The position numbers and the translations under genes are program-made. A stretch of 64,000 nucleotides of DNA, from contig NZ_NNBL01000001.1 in NCBI RefSeq assembly GCF_002803065.1, positions 160,734-224,733 of the forward strand, in the 5' to 3' direction. The notes under the pieces are model-generated. The model was not told the origin of the DNA. It was given only the letters and a program-made list of their open reading frames with translations, and made no database searches. This document shows, piece by piece, positions 24,272 to 32,690 of the stretch; the stretch's first letter is position 1, and every line of letters starts with the position of its first letter. This DNA is from Streptomyces sp. CB01635. GTDB lineage: Bacteria > Actinomycetota > Actinomycetes > Streptomycetales > Streptomycetaceae.

Positions 24272-24811
24272 GTGTCCCACGCAGCGTCCTACGCACCCCC
24301 GCCGCTCGACGGCTGCGTCGTCCTCGTCGTCGACGCCACCACCGGCACCGGACGGGTCGTCACCGCACGGCTCTGCGCCGCCGGGGCCGCCGTCGCCGTC
24401 GTCGGCGCGGGCCATCGGGGACGCGGGGACGACGCGGCCACCAACGCCGCCTTCCTGTGCAAGGAGCTGGCCGACATCGGTCTCGTGGCGCTGCCCTACC
24501 AGGTGGACGCCGAGGACACGGAGGCGGTGCTCGCGCTGCCGGCGCAGATAGCCGCTGACATCGGTCCGCTCACGGCCGCCGTCGTGATCGTCCCGGCCGA
24601 GGACGCTCCGTACGGCCTCGCGGACACGTTCCGCGCGGTGTCGGCCGCCGTCGTGGCGGGCCTGCCCGCCCACGCCGTGCACATCGAGATCGACCAGGAG
24701 GCCCGGGCCGAGGAGCTGGCCAGGTCGGTGGTCCACCGGCTGCTCGACACCACCGGTTCCGATGCCGATGCCGATTTCGAGTCCGAGTCCAGTACATCGA
24801 TACGGGGGTAG
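24272..24811 (+). CDS. Rossmann-fold (SDR-like) protein without catalytic motif
   Basis: 179 residues from GTG 24272, with AGGGAG just upstream. The start resembles the first half of a short-chain dehydrogenase (VVLVVDATTGTGRVVTARLC, then AAVAVVGAGHR; LPYQVDAEDTEAV; LTAAVVIVPAED), including a TGxxxGxG-like turn. There is no YxxxK active site and the chain stops early, so an enzyme is unlikely; it may bind a nucleotide or other ligand as a sensor. The stop lies 4 bases before the next gene's ATG, so it is translationally coupled to the orphan response regulator. Confidence 0.65.
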   Translation: MSHAASYAPPPLDGCVVLVVDATTGTGRVVTARLCAAGAAVAVVGAGHRGRGDDAATNAAFLCKELADIGLVALPYQVDAEDTEAVLALPAQIAADIGPLTAAVVIVPAEDAPYGLADTFRAVSAAVVAGLPAHAVHIEIDQEARAEELARSVVHRLLDTTGSDADADFESESSTSIRG

Positions 24812-24815
24812 AGAG

Positions 24816-25421
24816 ATGTCCGTACGCGTGGTCGTAGCCGGTGATCACCAGCTGGTCCTCGAAGCGTTCGCCGAGACGCTCAACGGCACGAACGGCCTGG
24901 ACGTCGTGGGGCTCGCCACGACCTACGAGGCCGTGCTGCCCGCCGTCGAGCGGCACCGGCCGACCGTGCTGCTGCTCGGGGAGCCCACCATGGGCGGCAA
25001 GGCGCTGCGCGCCGCGACGGATGTGCGCTCCCGGCATCCCAAGTGCGGGGTCGCTCTCATGGTCGGCGCGGCCACCCCCGCGGTGGTCGACCGCGCCGTC
25101 GCCGCCGGCGCTCTCGGCATCGTCCCCAAGAACGCGCGCCTCCCGCAGCTGATCACGACGCTCATGGGTGTCGCGGGCGGCTGTCTCACCGTCGACCCGG
25201 CACTGATGCGGCCGCCCACCGCCGGTGAATCGGCGCTCAGCGTAAGGGAGATGGACGTGCTGCGCCTCACGGCCGGCGGCGCCACGGTGAAGGAGATCGC
25301 GGGCGAGCTGTATCTCGCCGCGGGCACCGTACGGAACCTCACCTCGGCGGCCATCAAGAAGCTCGGCGGCCGCAACCGGTTCGACGCGGCGCGCATCGCG
25401 AGTGAGCACGGATGGCTGTGA
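24816..25421 (+). CDS. Atypical NarL/LuxR-type response regulator lacking the phospho-Asp
   Basis: 201 residues. The receiver domain (1-120) begins VRVVVAGDHQLVLEAFAETL. The acceptor position, usually Asp in LLD, is Gly55 (VLLLGEPTMGG), and the acidic pocket has a single Asp (D10). The conserved Lys is present (GIVPKNAR). The LuxR HTH lies at about 140-195 (LSVREMDVLRLTAGGATVKE, AAGTVRNLTSAAIKKLGG). It probably acts without phosphorylation, perhaps controlled by the coupled Rossmann protein. It lies directly beside the aminohydroxybenzoate operon, its likely target. Confidence 0.9.
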   Translation: MSVRVVVAGDHQLVLEAFAETLNGTNGLDVVGLATTYEAVLPAVERHRPTVLLLGEPTMGGKALRAATDVRSRHPKCGVALMVGAATPAVVDRAVAAGALGIVPKNARLPQLITTLMGVAGGCLTVDPALMRPPTAGESALSVREMDVLRLTAGGATVKEIAGELYLAAGTVRNLTSAAIKKLGGRNRFDAARIASEHGWL

Positions 25422-25453
25422 GACCGGGGCGGCCCGGGGCCTCACGCGCGCCG

Positions 25454-25478
25454 GCCCCGGCACGGGGTGTGCCGGGGC
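25454..25478. terminator. Hairpin between convergent regulator and biosynthetic operon
   Basis: Perfect 10-bp stem (GCCCCGGCAC at 25454-25463, complement 25469-25478) with a GGGGT loop. It lies 33 bases after the response-regulator stop and can also end the leftward operon. Confidence 0.7.
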
Positions 25479-25500
25479 GGGGCGTCCTGGTGCGCGGCGT

Positions 25501-25533
25501 ACGGGCGCTGCTCACGCGCGTACGGGCGCTGCT
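25501..25533. repeat. 12-bp direct repeat at the 3' end of the DHQ synthase II gene
   Basis: ACGGGCGCTGCT occurs at 25501-25512 and 25522-25533, 21 bases apart; the second copy runs into the stop codon. It is probably a small slippage duplication. Confidence 0.5.
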
Positions 25534-26647
25534 ACTTCTCCAGGCAGAACTCGTTGATCGGGTAGCCGACATGGCGGTCGGCCGTGGGCAGGTGGCCCAG
25601 GATGGTGTCGCCCGGCTTGAGTTCGGTGCTGTTGAGGACCGAGGCACCGGGGCCGAGGACGCGGACGTGCCAGTCGTCCTGGAGGATCAGGTTGACCGTC
25701 TGGCCGTTGGGCGCGACCGCGTCGATGGAGATCAGCGGACGCGTCTCGATCTTCACCCGGCCGACGCTGACCGGCCGTGTACGGCCCTTCACGTCGACCG
25801 CCAACACCGAGCTGCCCGCGTGCAGTTCGCTCAGGTAGTGGGTGCGCCCGTGCTGCGCCACGGTGTACGAGTGCAGCGCGCCGGCGTTGACCCGGAAGGG
25901 CCGCGTCGGCATGTACGGCAGCGGGTGGGTCTCGCTGACGCACAGCACCATGCCCTTGGAGTGCGAACCGACGAGGATGCCCTCGTCCTTGCGGAAGTGG
26001 GTCGTCGTGTCGACACAGGCACGCTCGCCCATCCCGATGTGCGTGGCGCCGGTGACCGTCAGTTCGACCAGCGGGATCTCCCCGCCGCGCGAGGTCGCCG
26101 CGGTGCGCAGGGCGGTGGCGTCGCCCACGGTGCGGCCGCGCATCAGGACGCCGTCCGAGCCCAGTTCGAGCACGCCGTAGACGATCTCGGCCTCCTCGTT
26201 GTCGGCCGCGGTCGTGACGATGGAGCCCGGGGCCCCGGTGGCCGCCGCGATGACGATCTCCAGCGGGATCTTCGTCGGGTCGCGGAAGTCGAGGACGCTC
26301 CACGCCTCCAGACGCGCCGCCAGGCAGGCGTCCTCCAGGGTGTCGGCGTCGACGATCTCGACGTAGCGGCCGAACTCGACGTCGGGGTGCGCCGCGACGA
26401 GCGGGGCCCGCTCGTCCTTGCCGCCGGGCACGATCACCAGGTCGGCCTCGCCGAGGTCGGCGGGGACGGAGGCGGCTCCGTCCTCGAACAGGAGGATCTT
26501 GCGGACGGTCGGGGGCAGGCCGGTGAAGGCGGCCGGGTCGGCGGCGACGACGCCGTCGATCCGCTGGTGGACGGCCTCTTCGAGGATGGCGGCGGTGGCG
26601 GTGCCGGCGTCGCGGATGTCAAGCCAGCACAGTTTGGCGTCCGTCAT
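25532..26647 (-). CDS. 3-dehydroquinate synthase II family (GriH-like), 3-amino-4-hydroxybenzoate synthesis
   Basis: 371 residues over the full length of the DHQ-synthase-II family. Recognisable stretches are WSVLDFRDPTKIPLEIVIAA, VELTVTGATHIGMGERACVD, LVGSHSKGMVLCVSETHPLP and LSELHAGSSVLAVDVKGRTR. In grixazone producers GriH of this family converts the C7 aldol product to 3-amino-4-hydroxybenzoate. The adjacent GriI-type aldolase makes that role far more likely than archaeal-type aromatic amino-acid synthesis. The ATG at 26647 overlaps the aldolase's 3' end by 29 bases. Confidence 0.88.
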   Translation of the reverse strand: MTDAKLCWLDIRDAGTATAAILEEAVHQRIDGVVAADPAAFTGLPPTVRKILLFEDGAASVPADLGEADLVIVPGGKDERAPLVAAHPDVEFGRYVEIVDADTLEDACLAARLEAWSVLDFRDPTKIPLEIVIAAATGAPGSIVTTAADNEEAEIVYGVLELGSDGVLMRGRTVGDATALRTAATSRGGEIPLVELTVTGATHIGMGERACVDTTTHFRKDEGILVGSHSKGMVLCVSETHPLPYMPTRPFRVNAGALHSYTVAQHGRTHYLSELHAGSSVLAVDVKGRTRPVSVGRVKIETRPLISIDAVAPNGQTVNLILQDDWHVRVLGPGASVLNSTELKPGDTILGHLPTADRHVGYPINEFCLEK

Positions 26648-27554
26648 GATGCGGACCTCCTGTCAGATCGTGGGAGAGCGGGGCGGTGGTCGGTGCGTCG
26701 AGGTGGTCCGGGGTGAGCCGGGCGTCGCTGTCCGTCTCGGCGGACGCGGTGAAGGGGCCCGGCCCGAAGTGCTGTTCGGGGAAGTGGTGGACGAGCCGGG
26801 CGACCTTGGCGGCGAGTCTGCGCGGGTCGGCGGCCTGGAAGATGTTGCGGCCCATCGCCACGCCGCCCGCGCCGCCGGCCAGGGCGTCCCGCACGTACGC
26901 GAGGACGTCCTCCTCGTCGGCGAGGGCGGGGCCGCCCGCGACGAGCACCGGCACCGGGCACGCCGCCGTCAGGTCGAGCATCTCCGCGGTGGAGCCGAGG
27001 AAGACGGTCTTGACCAGGTCGGCGCCCAGGTCGGCGGCGATCGTCACGGCGTGCGCGACGAGCTCCGGGTCCCGGGGGTCGGTGATCCGCGGGCCGCGCG
27101 GGTACACCATGGCGAGCAGCGGCAGGTTCCAGCGGTCGCAGGCGTCGGCGATCCGGCCGAGGTCGCCGATCTGCTGCCGCTCGTCGTCGGAGCCGAGGTT
27201 GACGTGGACGCTGACCGCGTCCGCGCCCAGGCGCAGGGCCTCCTCGACGCCGGCGACGACGTACTTGGCGTTGGGGTCGAGCGCCTGGCTGGTGCTCGCG
27301 TTGAGGTGGATGATCAGGGACATCGCGGCGAACCGCTCCGGACTGATGTGCCGCACACTGCCCTTGTGCACGACGACGGCGTCCGAACCGCCGGCCGCGA
27401 GGCGGCCCGCGAGATGGTCGAGTGACATGCCCTTGGACACCACGGGACCGTCACTGATCGAATGGTCGAGAGGGGTGATCATCAGGCCGGCCGTGCTGTG
27501 GCGGTAGAGCCGCCGCAGCCGCAGCGACCGGGCGAAGTGGCCGAATGCGGTCAT
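26619..27554 (-). CDS. GriI-like class I aldolase (2-amino-4,5-dihydroxy-6-one-heptanoate-7-phosphate synthase type)
   Basis: 311 residues of the DhnA/FBP class I aldolase family. Landmarks are MITPLDHSISDGP, VVHKGSV, SVHVNLGSDDERQQ, LLAMVYPRGPRI, the Schiff-base region ADLVKTVFLGS (catalytic Lys in VKT) and the phosphate loop GGAGGVAMGRNIFQA. GriI condenses aspartate semialdehyde with dihydroxyacetone phosphate as the first step to 3-amino-4-hydroxybenzoate. It overlaps the ligase stop by ATGA, so it is translated as the middle of the operon. A Ser/Thr/Asp-rich tail of about 35 residues exceeds the family core. Confidence 0.9.
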   Translation of the reverse strand: MTAFGHFARSLRLRRLYRHSTAGLMITPLDHSISDGPVVSKGMSLDHLAGRLAAGGSDAVVVHKGSVRHISPERFAAMSLIIHLNASTSQALDPNAKYVVAGVEEALRLGADAVSVHVNLGSDDERQQIGDLGRIADACDRWNLPLLAMVYPRGPRITDPRDPELVAHAVTIAADLGADLVKTVFLGSTAEMLDLTAACPVPVLVAGGPALADEEDVLAYVRDALAGGAGGVAMGRNIFQAADPRRLAAKVARLVHHFPEQHFGPGPFTASAETDSDARLTPDHLDAPTTAPLSHDLTGGPHHDGRQTVLA

Positions 27555-29230
27555 GAGACGCCCTTTCTGGTTCGCGGGATGGCGTGATCGGGCGGGGCGC
27601 CCGTGCCGCGTACGCGGACGGGGCCGTCCCGCGCGGTGGCTCCGCGCGGGGAGCTGGTGGCGGGCGCCGGCGCGGCGGCGGAGGCTTTCGGACCGGAGCG
27701 TTCGGGTGTGGACGACACCCGGCGCAGATACGCGCGGTCCGGCTTGCCCGACGGGGTCAGCGGCAGCTGCGGCCAGACGGAGATCCGGACCGGGGTGTGC
27801 TCCGGAGTCAGCGTCGCGGCCACGTATCCACGCAGGTCGCACGAGGTGCGGGCGGCGCCCGAGTGCAGTTCGACGGCGGCGTGCACCTGCTCCACGTAGT
27901 CGTCGTCGCGCACGCCGAACACCGTGGCCTGGCGTACCTGCGGATGCTGGAGGAGCGCGCCCTCGATCGCCGTGGGGTCCAGCTTCAGACCGCCGTGCTT
28001 GATCACGTCGCCGACGCGTCCGTCGAGCCGCAGATAGCCGTACCGGTCCCAGTGCCCGAGGTCACCCGTGCGCAGCCAGCCGTCCCTGAGGGTGGCGCCG
28101 GTCAGCTCGTCGTCGTCCAGGTAACCGGCCGTCACCGTGGGGGAGTTGACCCACAGCTCGCCCGTGACGCCCCGCTCGACCTGCGGCCCGCCGCCGGGTG
28201 TCCTGATCTCCAGGCGCACCCACGGGAAGGGCCTGCCGACCGAGCCGAGCAGTTCCGGCTCCCGGTGGTCGAGCGGGTTGAGGCTGCTGATCCCGCCGGC
28301 CTCCGTGGTGCCGTACACCTGGATGAGGACGTCCCCGAAGAGGCGGACGGCCCGCTCCACGCGGCCCGGGGCGGCCGGGGTGCCGCTGTACGTGATGCGG
28401 CGCAGCGCGGACAGATCGGTCGCGTCGATGCCCGGGTGGTCGAGCAGCCGGTAGAGGTGCGGGACCGCCAAGTACACGTCGGTGACGTGCTGTTGGGCGA
28501 AGGAGCGCAGTACGTCGTCGGGGTCGAAGCCGTCGTGGAGCACTACCGTGCCGCCGCCCGACAGGACGGCGTCGGCCATCGGCGCCGTTGTGTGGCTGAT
28601 CGGTGTGACGGACAGGAGCGTCGCGGGTCCCCGGGGATCGAGGCCATGGGCGAGGCGGTCGACGAGCTCCTCACGGGTGCCGAACTGCTGCGCGACCATC
28701 TTGGGCCGGCCCGTGCTGCCGCTGGTGAAGTCGACGACGGCGAGCGCGTCGGGCCGCGGCGGCGGCAGCCGACCCGGATCGAGGGCCCGGGCGGGAGCCC
28801 CGCGAGGGATCGGCAGCACGGTGAGCCCCGGCAGCCGGTGCGCGAGCCAGCGCCCGCGCTCGGCGCTCTCCTCGTCCACCAGCAGAAGCAACGCGCCGAG
28901 ATCCCGCAGGAGCTGGGTCTGCGTGCCGAGTGAGAACGTCTCCGTGTCGGTCCTCGGGTTCATCGACCGTACGTAGACGGAGGTGGCCCCCAGGAGGTGC
29001 ACGGCGTACCGGGCGCTGAGCATCAGCGGATGGTTCGGCCCGGTCAGGACGGCCACGGTGTCGCCCCGGCCGACCCCCCGGTCGTACAGCAGGGCCGTGG
29101 TGCCGTGGACGGAGTCGCTCAGCTCACCGGCGGCGACGGTGCCGTCCGGCCGGTGCAGGACCGCGCGGGACGGATCCCGTTCCAGCGCGTCGAGAATGCG
29201 GCGGACGTACGGGCTTGATCGTGCGGTCAT
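27551..29230 (-). CDS. AMP-forming aryl acid ligase (ANL superfamily)
   Basis: 559 residues. Motifs: P-loop-like VDFTSGSTGRPKMVAQQ, YGTTEAGG, the hinge region RTGDLGHWDRYGYLRLDGRV and the C-terminal catalytic Lys in TPSGKPDRAYL. It activates a carboxylic acid as adenylate and probably forms a CoA or carrier thioester. Position upstream of the GriI and GriH homologues makes 3-amino-4-hydroxybenzoate or a derivative the best substrate guess. No free carrier protein gene is visible nearby. The ATG at 29230 has GAAAGGGGGG upstream; the tail after about residue 515 is Pro/Ala/Arg-rich and disordered. Confidence 0.88.
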   Translation of the reverse strand: MTARSSPYVRRILDALERDPSRAVLHRPDGTVAAGELSDSVHGTTALLYDRGVGRGDTVAVLTGPNHPLMLSARYAVHLLGATSVYVRSMNPRTDTETFSLGTQTQLLRDLGALLLLVDEESAERGRWLAHRLPGLTVLPIPRGAPARALDPGRLPPPRPDALAVVDFTSGSTGRPKMVAQQFGTREELVDRLAHGLDPRGPATLLSVTPISHTTAPMADAVLSGGGTVVLHDGFDPDDVLRSFAQQHVTDVYLAVPHLYRLLDHPGIDATDLSALRRITYSGTPAAPGRVERAVRLFGDVLIQVYGTTEAGGISSLNPLDHREPELLGSVGRPFPWVRLEIRTPGGGPQVERGVTGELWVNSPTVTAGYLDDDELTGATLRDGWLRTGDLGHWDRYGYLRLDGRVGDVIKHGGLKLDPTAIEGALLQHPQVRQATVFGVRDDDYVEQVHAAVELHSGAARTSCDLRGYVAATLTPEHTPVRISVWPQLPLTPSGKPDRAYLRRVSSTPERSGPKASAAAPAPATSSPRGATARDGPVRVRGTGAPPDHAIPRTRKGVS

Positions 29231-29273
29231 GTTCCCCCCTTTCTCCAGCAATTCGGTGTGCGGAATGGGCAGT

Positions 29274-30731
29274 TCAAGAGATCTTCATTTGCGCCATCAT
29301 TCCCATGGCGCTGTGGTCGATCATGTGGCAGTGATAGGGATAGACGCCCTTGTGCGTGTCGAAGGTGAGCTGGAGTCTGGCCGTCTGCCCCGGAAAGAGC
29401 AGCACGGTGTCCTTGAGGCCGGCCTCCGCCGGATAGACCGGCTGCCCGTCGCGTTCGAGAATGCGGAACTGCACCAGATGCGTATGGAAGTTGTGCGGAA
29501 TCGTGGTGCTGGTGTTCGTGACCGTCCAGACCTCGGTGTCGCCCCATTTGATGTTCGTGTCGATGCGGCCGGCGTCGAAGGTCTTTCCGTTGATGTAGGC
29601 CTTGTCGCCGGTGCCGGGCTCGTCCATCCGCAGCTCGAAGCTGCGCTCGACGGTCGGCTTCGGCAGGGCGGGCAGGGTGGTGAGGACGTCGGGCACGCGG
29701 CTGGTGTCGGGTGCCTTCTCGCCGACGTCGAACCGCATGATCTGGCCGACGAGTTCGGTCGGTCCCGGGCCCAGCATGTTCTGGAGCGTGAGCTGGGTGC
29801 CGGGCGCGTACTTGGAGAAGTCGACGACGAAGTCGACGCGTTCACCGGGGGACAGGACGAGGACCGGGGTGGCGGCGGGTGCCGGGAGCAGGCCGCCGTC
29901 CGACCCGATCTGGGTGACCTGGCTGCCGTCGTTCAGGCAGAGGATGAAGATGCGCAGGTTGCATGAATTGAGCATCCGGAAGCGGTACTTGCGCGCCTCG
30001 ACCCTCATGTACGGCCACGGGGCGCCGTTGACCAGGATGGTCGTCCGGTGCTCCGCGTCGTCCATCGTGTAGACCATCTGGCCGGCCGCGTCGAACTGCG
30101 CGTCACGCAGGATCAGCGGTACCTCGTAGCGGCCGGACGGCAGGCCGAGCGCGTCCTCCGCCTTGTCGCCGAGCAGATAGAGACCGGAAAGGCCCCGGTA
30201 GACATGCTCGGACTCCATGTGGTGGGCGTGGTCGTGCGTCCACAGCGTGGCGCCGACCTGGTCGTTGGCGTACACGTACGTCCTGGAGCGGCCCGGCGCG
30301 ATCGTGTCCGTCATGCCGCCGTCGTGCTCCACGGGGTTGCTGCCGCCGTGCAGATGGACGGAGGTCGGCATGTCCAGGGCGTTGATCTGTCGGACCACCG
30401 CGGTGCGCCCCTTGCGGGCCCGGATGGTGGGGCCGGGGAACGTGCCGTTGTAGGTGAGGACGTCCGTGCGGGTGCCGGGCAGGATCTCGTGGCTGGTGCG
30501 GCTCATGGTGACCGCGTAGTAGTCGGCGGTGCTCGTTCTCCGGTACGGGGCGAGGACCTTGGGCACGGGGAGCGGGACCGCGAACGGCGTGACGGCCGGG
30601 GCGCCGGCCGCCGTTGCCGCGTTCGCGGATCCGCCCGACGTCAGTGTCTGGAAGAGCCCTCCCGCGGCGCCCACCGCGCCGACGGCACCGGTGGTGAGAC
30701 CGAGGCGTATTGCATGACGACGTGTAAGCAC
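29274..30731 (-). CDS. Tat-secreted multicopper oxidase, phenoxazinone synthase/CotA-like
   Basis: 485 residues. A twin-arginine signal (MLTRRHAIRLGLTTG) precedes three cupredoxin domains. Copper ligand motifs are complete: SVHLHGG, WTHDHAHH, HNFHTH and HCHMIDHSAMGMM, giving a type 1 site with Met ligand and a trinuclear cluster. Enzymes of this group oxidise o-aminophenols to phenoxazinones (PhsA) or act as laccases. As first gene of the leftward run that makes 3-amino-4-hydroxybenzoate, oxidative coupling of that o-aminophenol outside the cell is a direct prediction. The ATG at 30731 faces a 277-base divergent promoter region shared with the SagB gene. Confidence 0.92.
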   Translation of the reverse strand: MLTRRHAIRLGLTTGAVGAVGAAGGLFQTLTSGGSANAATAAGAPAVTPFAVPLPVPKVLAPYRRTSTADYYAVTMSRTSHEILPGTRTDVLTYNGTFPGPTIRARKGRTAVVRQINALDMPTSVHLHGGSNPVEHDGGMTDTIAPGRSRTYVYANDQVGATLWTHDHAHHMESEHVYRGLSGLYLLGDKAEDALGLPSGRYEVPLILRDAQFDAAGQMVYTMDDAEHRTTILVNGAPWPYMRVEARKYRFRMLNSCNLRIFILCLNDGSQVTQIGSDGGLLPAPAATPVLVLSPGERVDFVVDFSKYAPGTQLTLQNMLGPGPTELVGQIMRFDVGEKAPDTSRVPDVLTTLPALPKPTVERSFELRMDEPGTGDKAYINGKTFDAGRIDTNIKWGDTEVWTVTNTSTTIPHNFHTHLVQFRILERDGQPVYPAEAGLKDTVLLFPGQTARLQLTFDTHKGVYPYHCHMIDHSAMGMMAQMKIS

Positions 30732-30943
30732 GGCGGGGATTCCTTAACTGAGGTCGCTCGGCCGAACTTGTCCGGCCGGATGGTGAATTCGTCTTCCGAG
30801 CATGCGGACAGGGGCGCGGAATTCCGAGAGTTCGACGCGTCGCGGTGACGGGTGTCATGGCCGTCGATGGTGTACGTCACCGATTTCACGGGAGACAGGG
30901 GGAGCGCTTCCCGTTCGGCGTGACAGTGATTTCCGGAGTACGC

Positions 30944-30991
30944 CCTCAACAGCCGCCTCAACAGCACGCGGCCCTGGGCAAGTCGCCTCAA
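30944..30991 (+). repeat. Direct repeats upstream of the RiPP operon
   Basis: CCTCAACAG occurs at 30944-30952 and 30956-30964 (12-base period), and CCTCAA again at 30986-30991. They lie 18-65 bases before the SagB ATG. Direct repeats with about one helical turn of spacing are typical for activators such as SARPs, so this is a candidate activator site. Confidence 0.45.
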
Positions 30992-31008
30992 GGGAACCGG
31001 AGATCAGC

Positions 31009-32565
31009 ATGCAGACCGAGAAGACGGCGGAATCGCCGCCGCGCACCGCGCCCGCGTTCCGCGCCGACGTCCGGGTCCTCTTCGACGGGGAGTCGGCGAC
31101 CCTCGCGGGCCCGGCCACCTCGCTCACCCTGCGACCGGTGCGCGGCGGCATCCGCACCGCGCTCGGCCGCCTCGCCGAAGGGCCGCGCCCCATGGGCGAG
31201 TTGCTGGACGGGCTGCGGGCCGCCGAGGCCGTCCAGGTGGAACGGCTCCTCGACCGCGCGGGCCATCTGGTCGCGCGCAGCGTCCTCACCCGGGGCGGAC
31301 CCGCCGACCGCAGGGAGCTCCTGCGGGTCGAGCCCACCGCGCGTGACGCCGAGCACCGGATCGCCGTGGTGGCGCCGGGCACGACCGTGCGCCTCTCCCG
31401 GTTCGCGTTCTGCCGTACCCGCGAGGGCGTACTGGTCCTGGAGTCGCCGCTCGTCAAGTTCCGCGCGGTGCTCGTGGACCGCGCGGCCCGCGAGCTGGTC
31501 GCCGCCCTGGGCGAACCCGTGGCGGCCGGCGCGCTCGGCACCGGCCTGGGCGAGGACGACGCCCTCGACGCGCTCGCCCACCTCGTGGGCGCCGGCTTCG
31601 TCGAACTCGCCGACCAGGAAGGCGCGTTCGCCTCCGACACGGAGCCGACACTGCGGCAGTGGGACTTCCACGACCTGCTGTTCCACTCCCGCATCCGCTC
31701 CGGGCGCTACGACGACGTGTTCGGCGCCGTCTACCCGTACCGCGGCGAGATCGACCCCCAGCCCGCCGTGAAGCCCGCCCCGGACGGACCGGCCGTGGAC
31801 CTGTACCGGCCCACGCGCGAGGAGATCGCCGGGCGCGACCCCTCCCTCACCACCGCCCTGGAGACGCGCCGCTCCATCCGCTCGTACGGAGAGGGGGAGT
31901 TGACGGCCGAGCAGCTGGGCGAGTTCCTCTACCGGGTCGCCCGCGTGCGCGCCCACTACACCCCCGAGGACGGCAGCGGACGCGACGAGGTCGTCTCCCG
32001 TCCCTATCCCAGCGGCGGCCAGGGCTACGAACTCGAGCTGTACGTGACCGTGCGGCGCTGCGCGGGGCTCGACGCCGGCATCTACTACTACGACCCCGTG
32101 GCACACCGCCTCGTCCTCGTCAACGACGCGGAGACGGACCGGGAGTCCCTCTTCCATGTGGCGTCACGCGCCACCGGGATGGAGGCGCGCCCCGATGTGC
32201 TCATCACCGTCACGGCGCGCTTCCAGCGCATGGCGTGGAAGTACCGCGCCATCGCCTACGCGACGACGCTGCGGCACACCGGTGTGCTCTACCAGACCAT
32301 GTACCTGGTGGCGACGGCCCTCGGTCTCGCCCCGTGCGGCCTGGGCAACGGCGACGCCGACATGTCGGCCCGTGTCCTCGGCCTCGACTATCTGAAGGAG
32401 TCGTCCGTCGGCGACTTCCTGCTGGGCAGCCGCAGCCCCGACGACTCCGTGGCCGGCGATCCCGAGGCGGGCTGGGCCATGCTCAACAGCCCGGAATGGT
32501 CGCTGCCGGTCAATTCCCCCGTGATAAATGTCAGCGAGGGGGCGCAAAGGCTGGCCACCGAATGA
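31009..32565 (+). CDS. SagB/ThcOx-type FMN dehydrogenase (azoline oxidase)
   Basis: 518 residues. The first about 270 are a helical N-terminal region with a winged-helix-like peptide-recognition character. The nitroreductase core follows from about 280: TALETRRSIRSYGEGELTAE, RPYPSGGQGYELELYVTV, GIYYYDPVAHRLVLV and TALGLAPCGLGNGDAD. These enzymes oxidise thiazolines and oxazolines made by a YcaO partner to thiazoles and oxazoles using FMN. The ATG at 31009 has GGAG 7 bases upstream. It immediately precedes the two precursor genes and starts the rightward RiPP operon. Confidence 0.93.
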   Translation: MQTEKTAESPPRTAPAFRADVRVLFDGESATLAGPATSLTLRPVRGGIRTALGRLAEGPRPMGELLDGLRAAEAVQVERLLDRAGHLVARSVLTRGGPADRRELLRVEPTARDAEHRIAVVAPGTTVRLSRFAFCRTREGVLVLESPLVKFRAVLVDRAARELVAALGEPVAAGALGTGLGEDDALDALAHLVGAGFVELADQEGAFASDTEPTLRQWDFHDLLFHSRIRSGRYDDVFGAVYPYRGEIDPQPAVKPAPDGPAVDLYRPTREEIAGRDPSLTTALETRRSIRSYGEGELTAEQLGEFLYRVARVRAHYTPEDGSGRDEVVSRPYPSGGQGYELELYVTVRRCAGLDAGIYYYDPVAHRLVLVNDAETDRESLFHVASRATGMEARPDVLITVTARFQRMAWKYRAIAYATTLRHTGVLYQTMYLVATALGLAPCGLGNGDADMSARVLGLDYLKESSVGDFLLGSRSPDDSVAGDPEAGWAMLNSPEWSLPVNSPVINVSEGAQRLATE

Positions 32566-32617
32566 CCGGCCGAGCATTATTAATTGCGCAGCCACCGGTT
32601 GCGGAAAGAAAAAAGAC

Positions 32618-32690
32618 CCCCGGAAATCTCCGGGAAGGTCGTTCCGGGGAATCCCCGAGAACTCGTGAACTCACGAAAGGAATTCATCAC
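32618..32690 (+). promoter_or_regulatory. Structured leader before the first precursor gene
   Basis: Within 75 bases there are three short perfect hairpins: CCCGGA/TCCGGG (32618-32634), GGGGAATCCCC (about 32646-32656) and GTGAACTCAC (about 32665-32674). The last sits against the AAAGG ribosome site. An upstream AT-rich patch (about 32573-32590) could hold a separate promoter. This arrangement fits processing or attenuation that raises precursor mRNA above enzyme mRNA. Confidence 0.45.
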
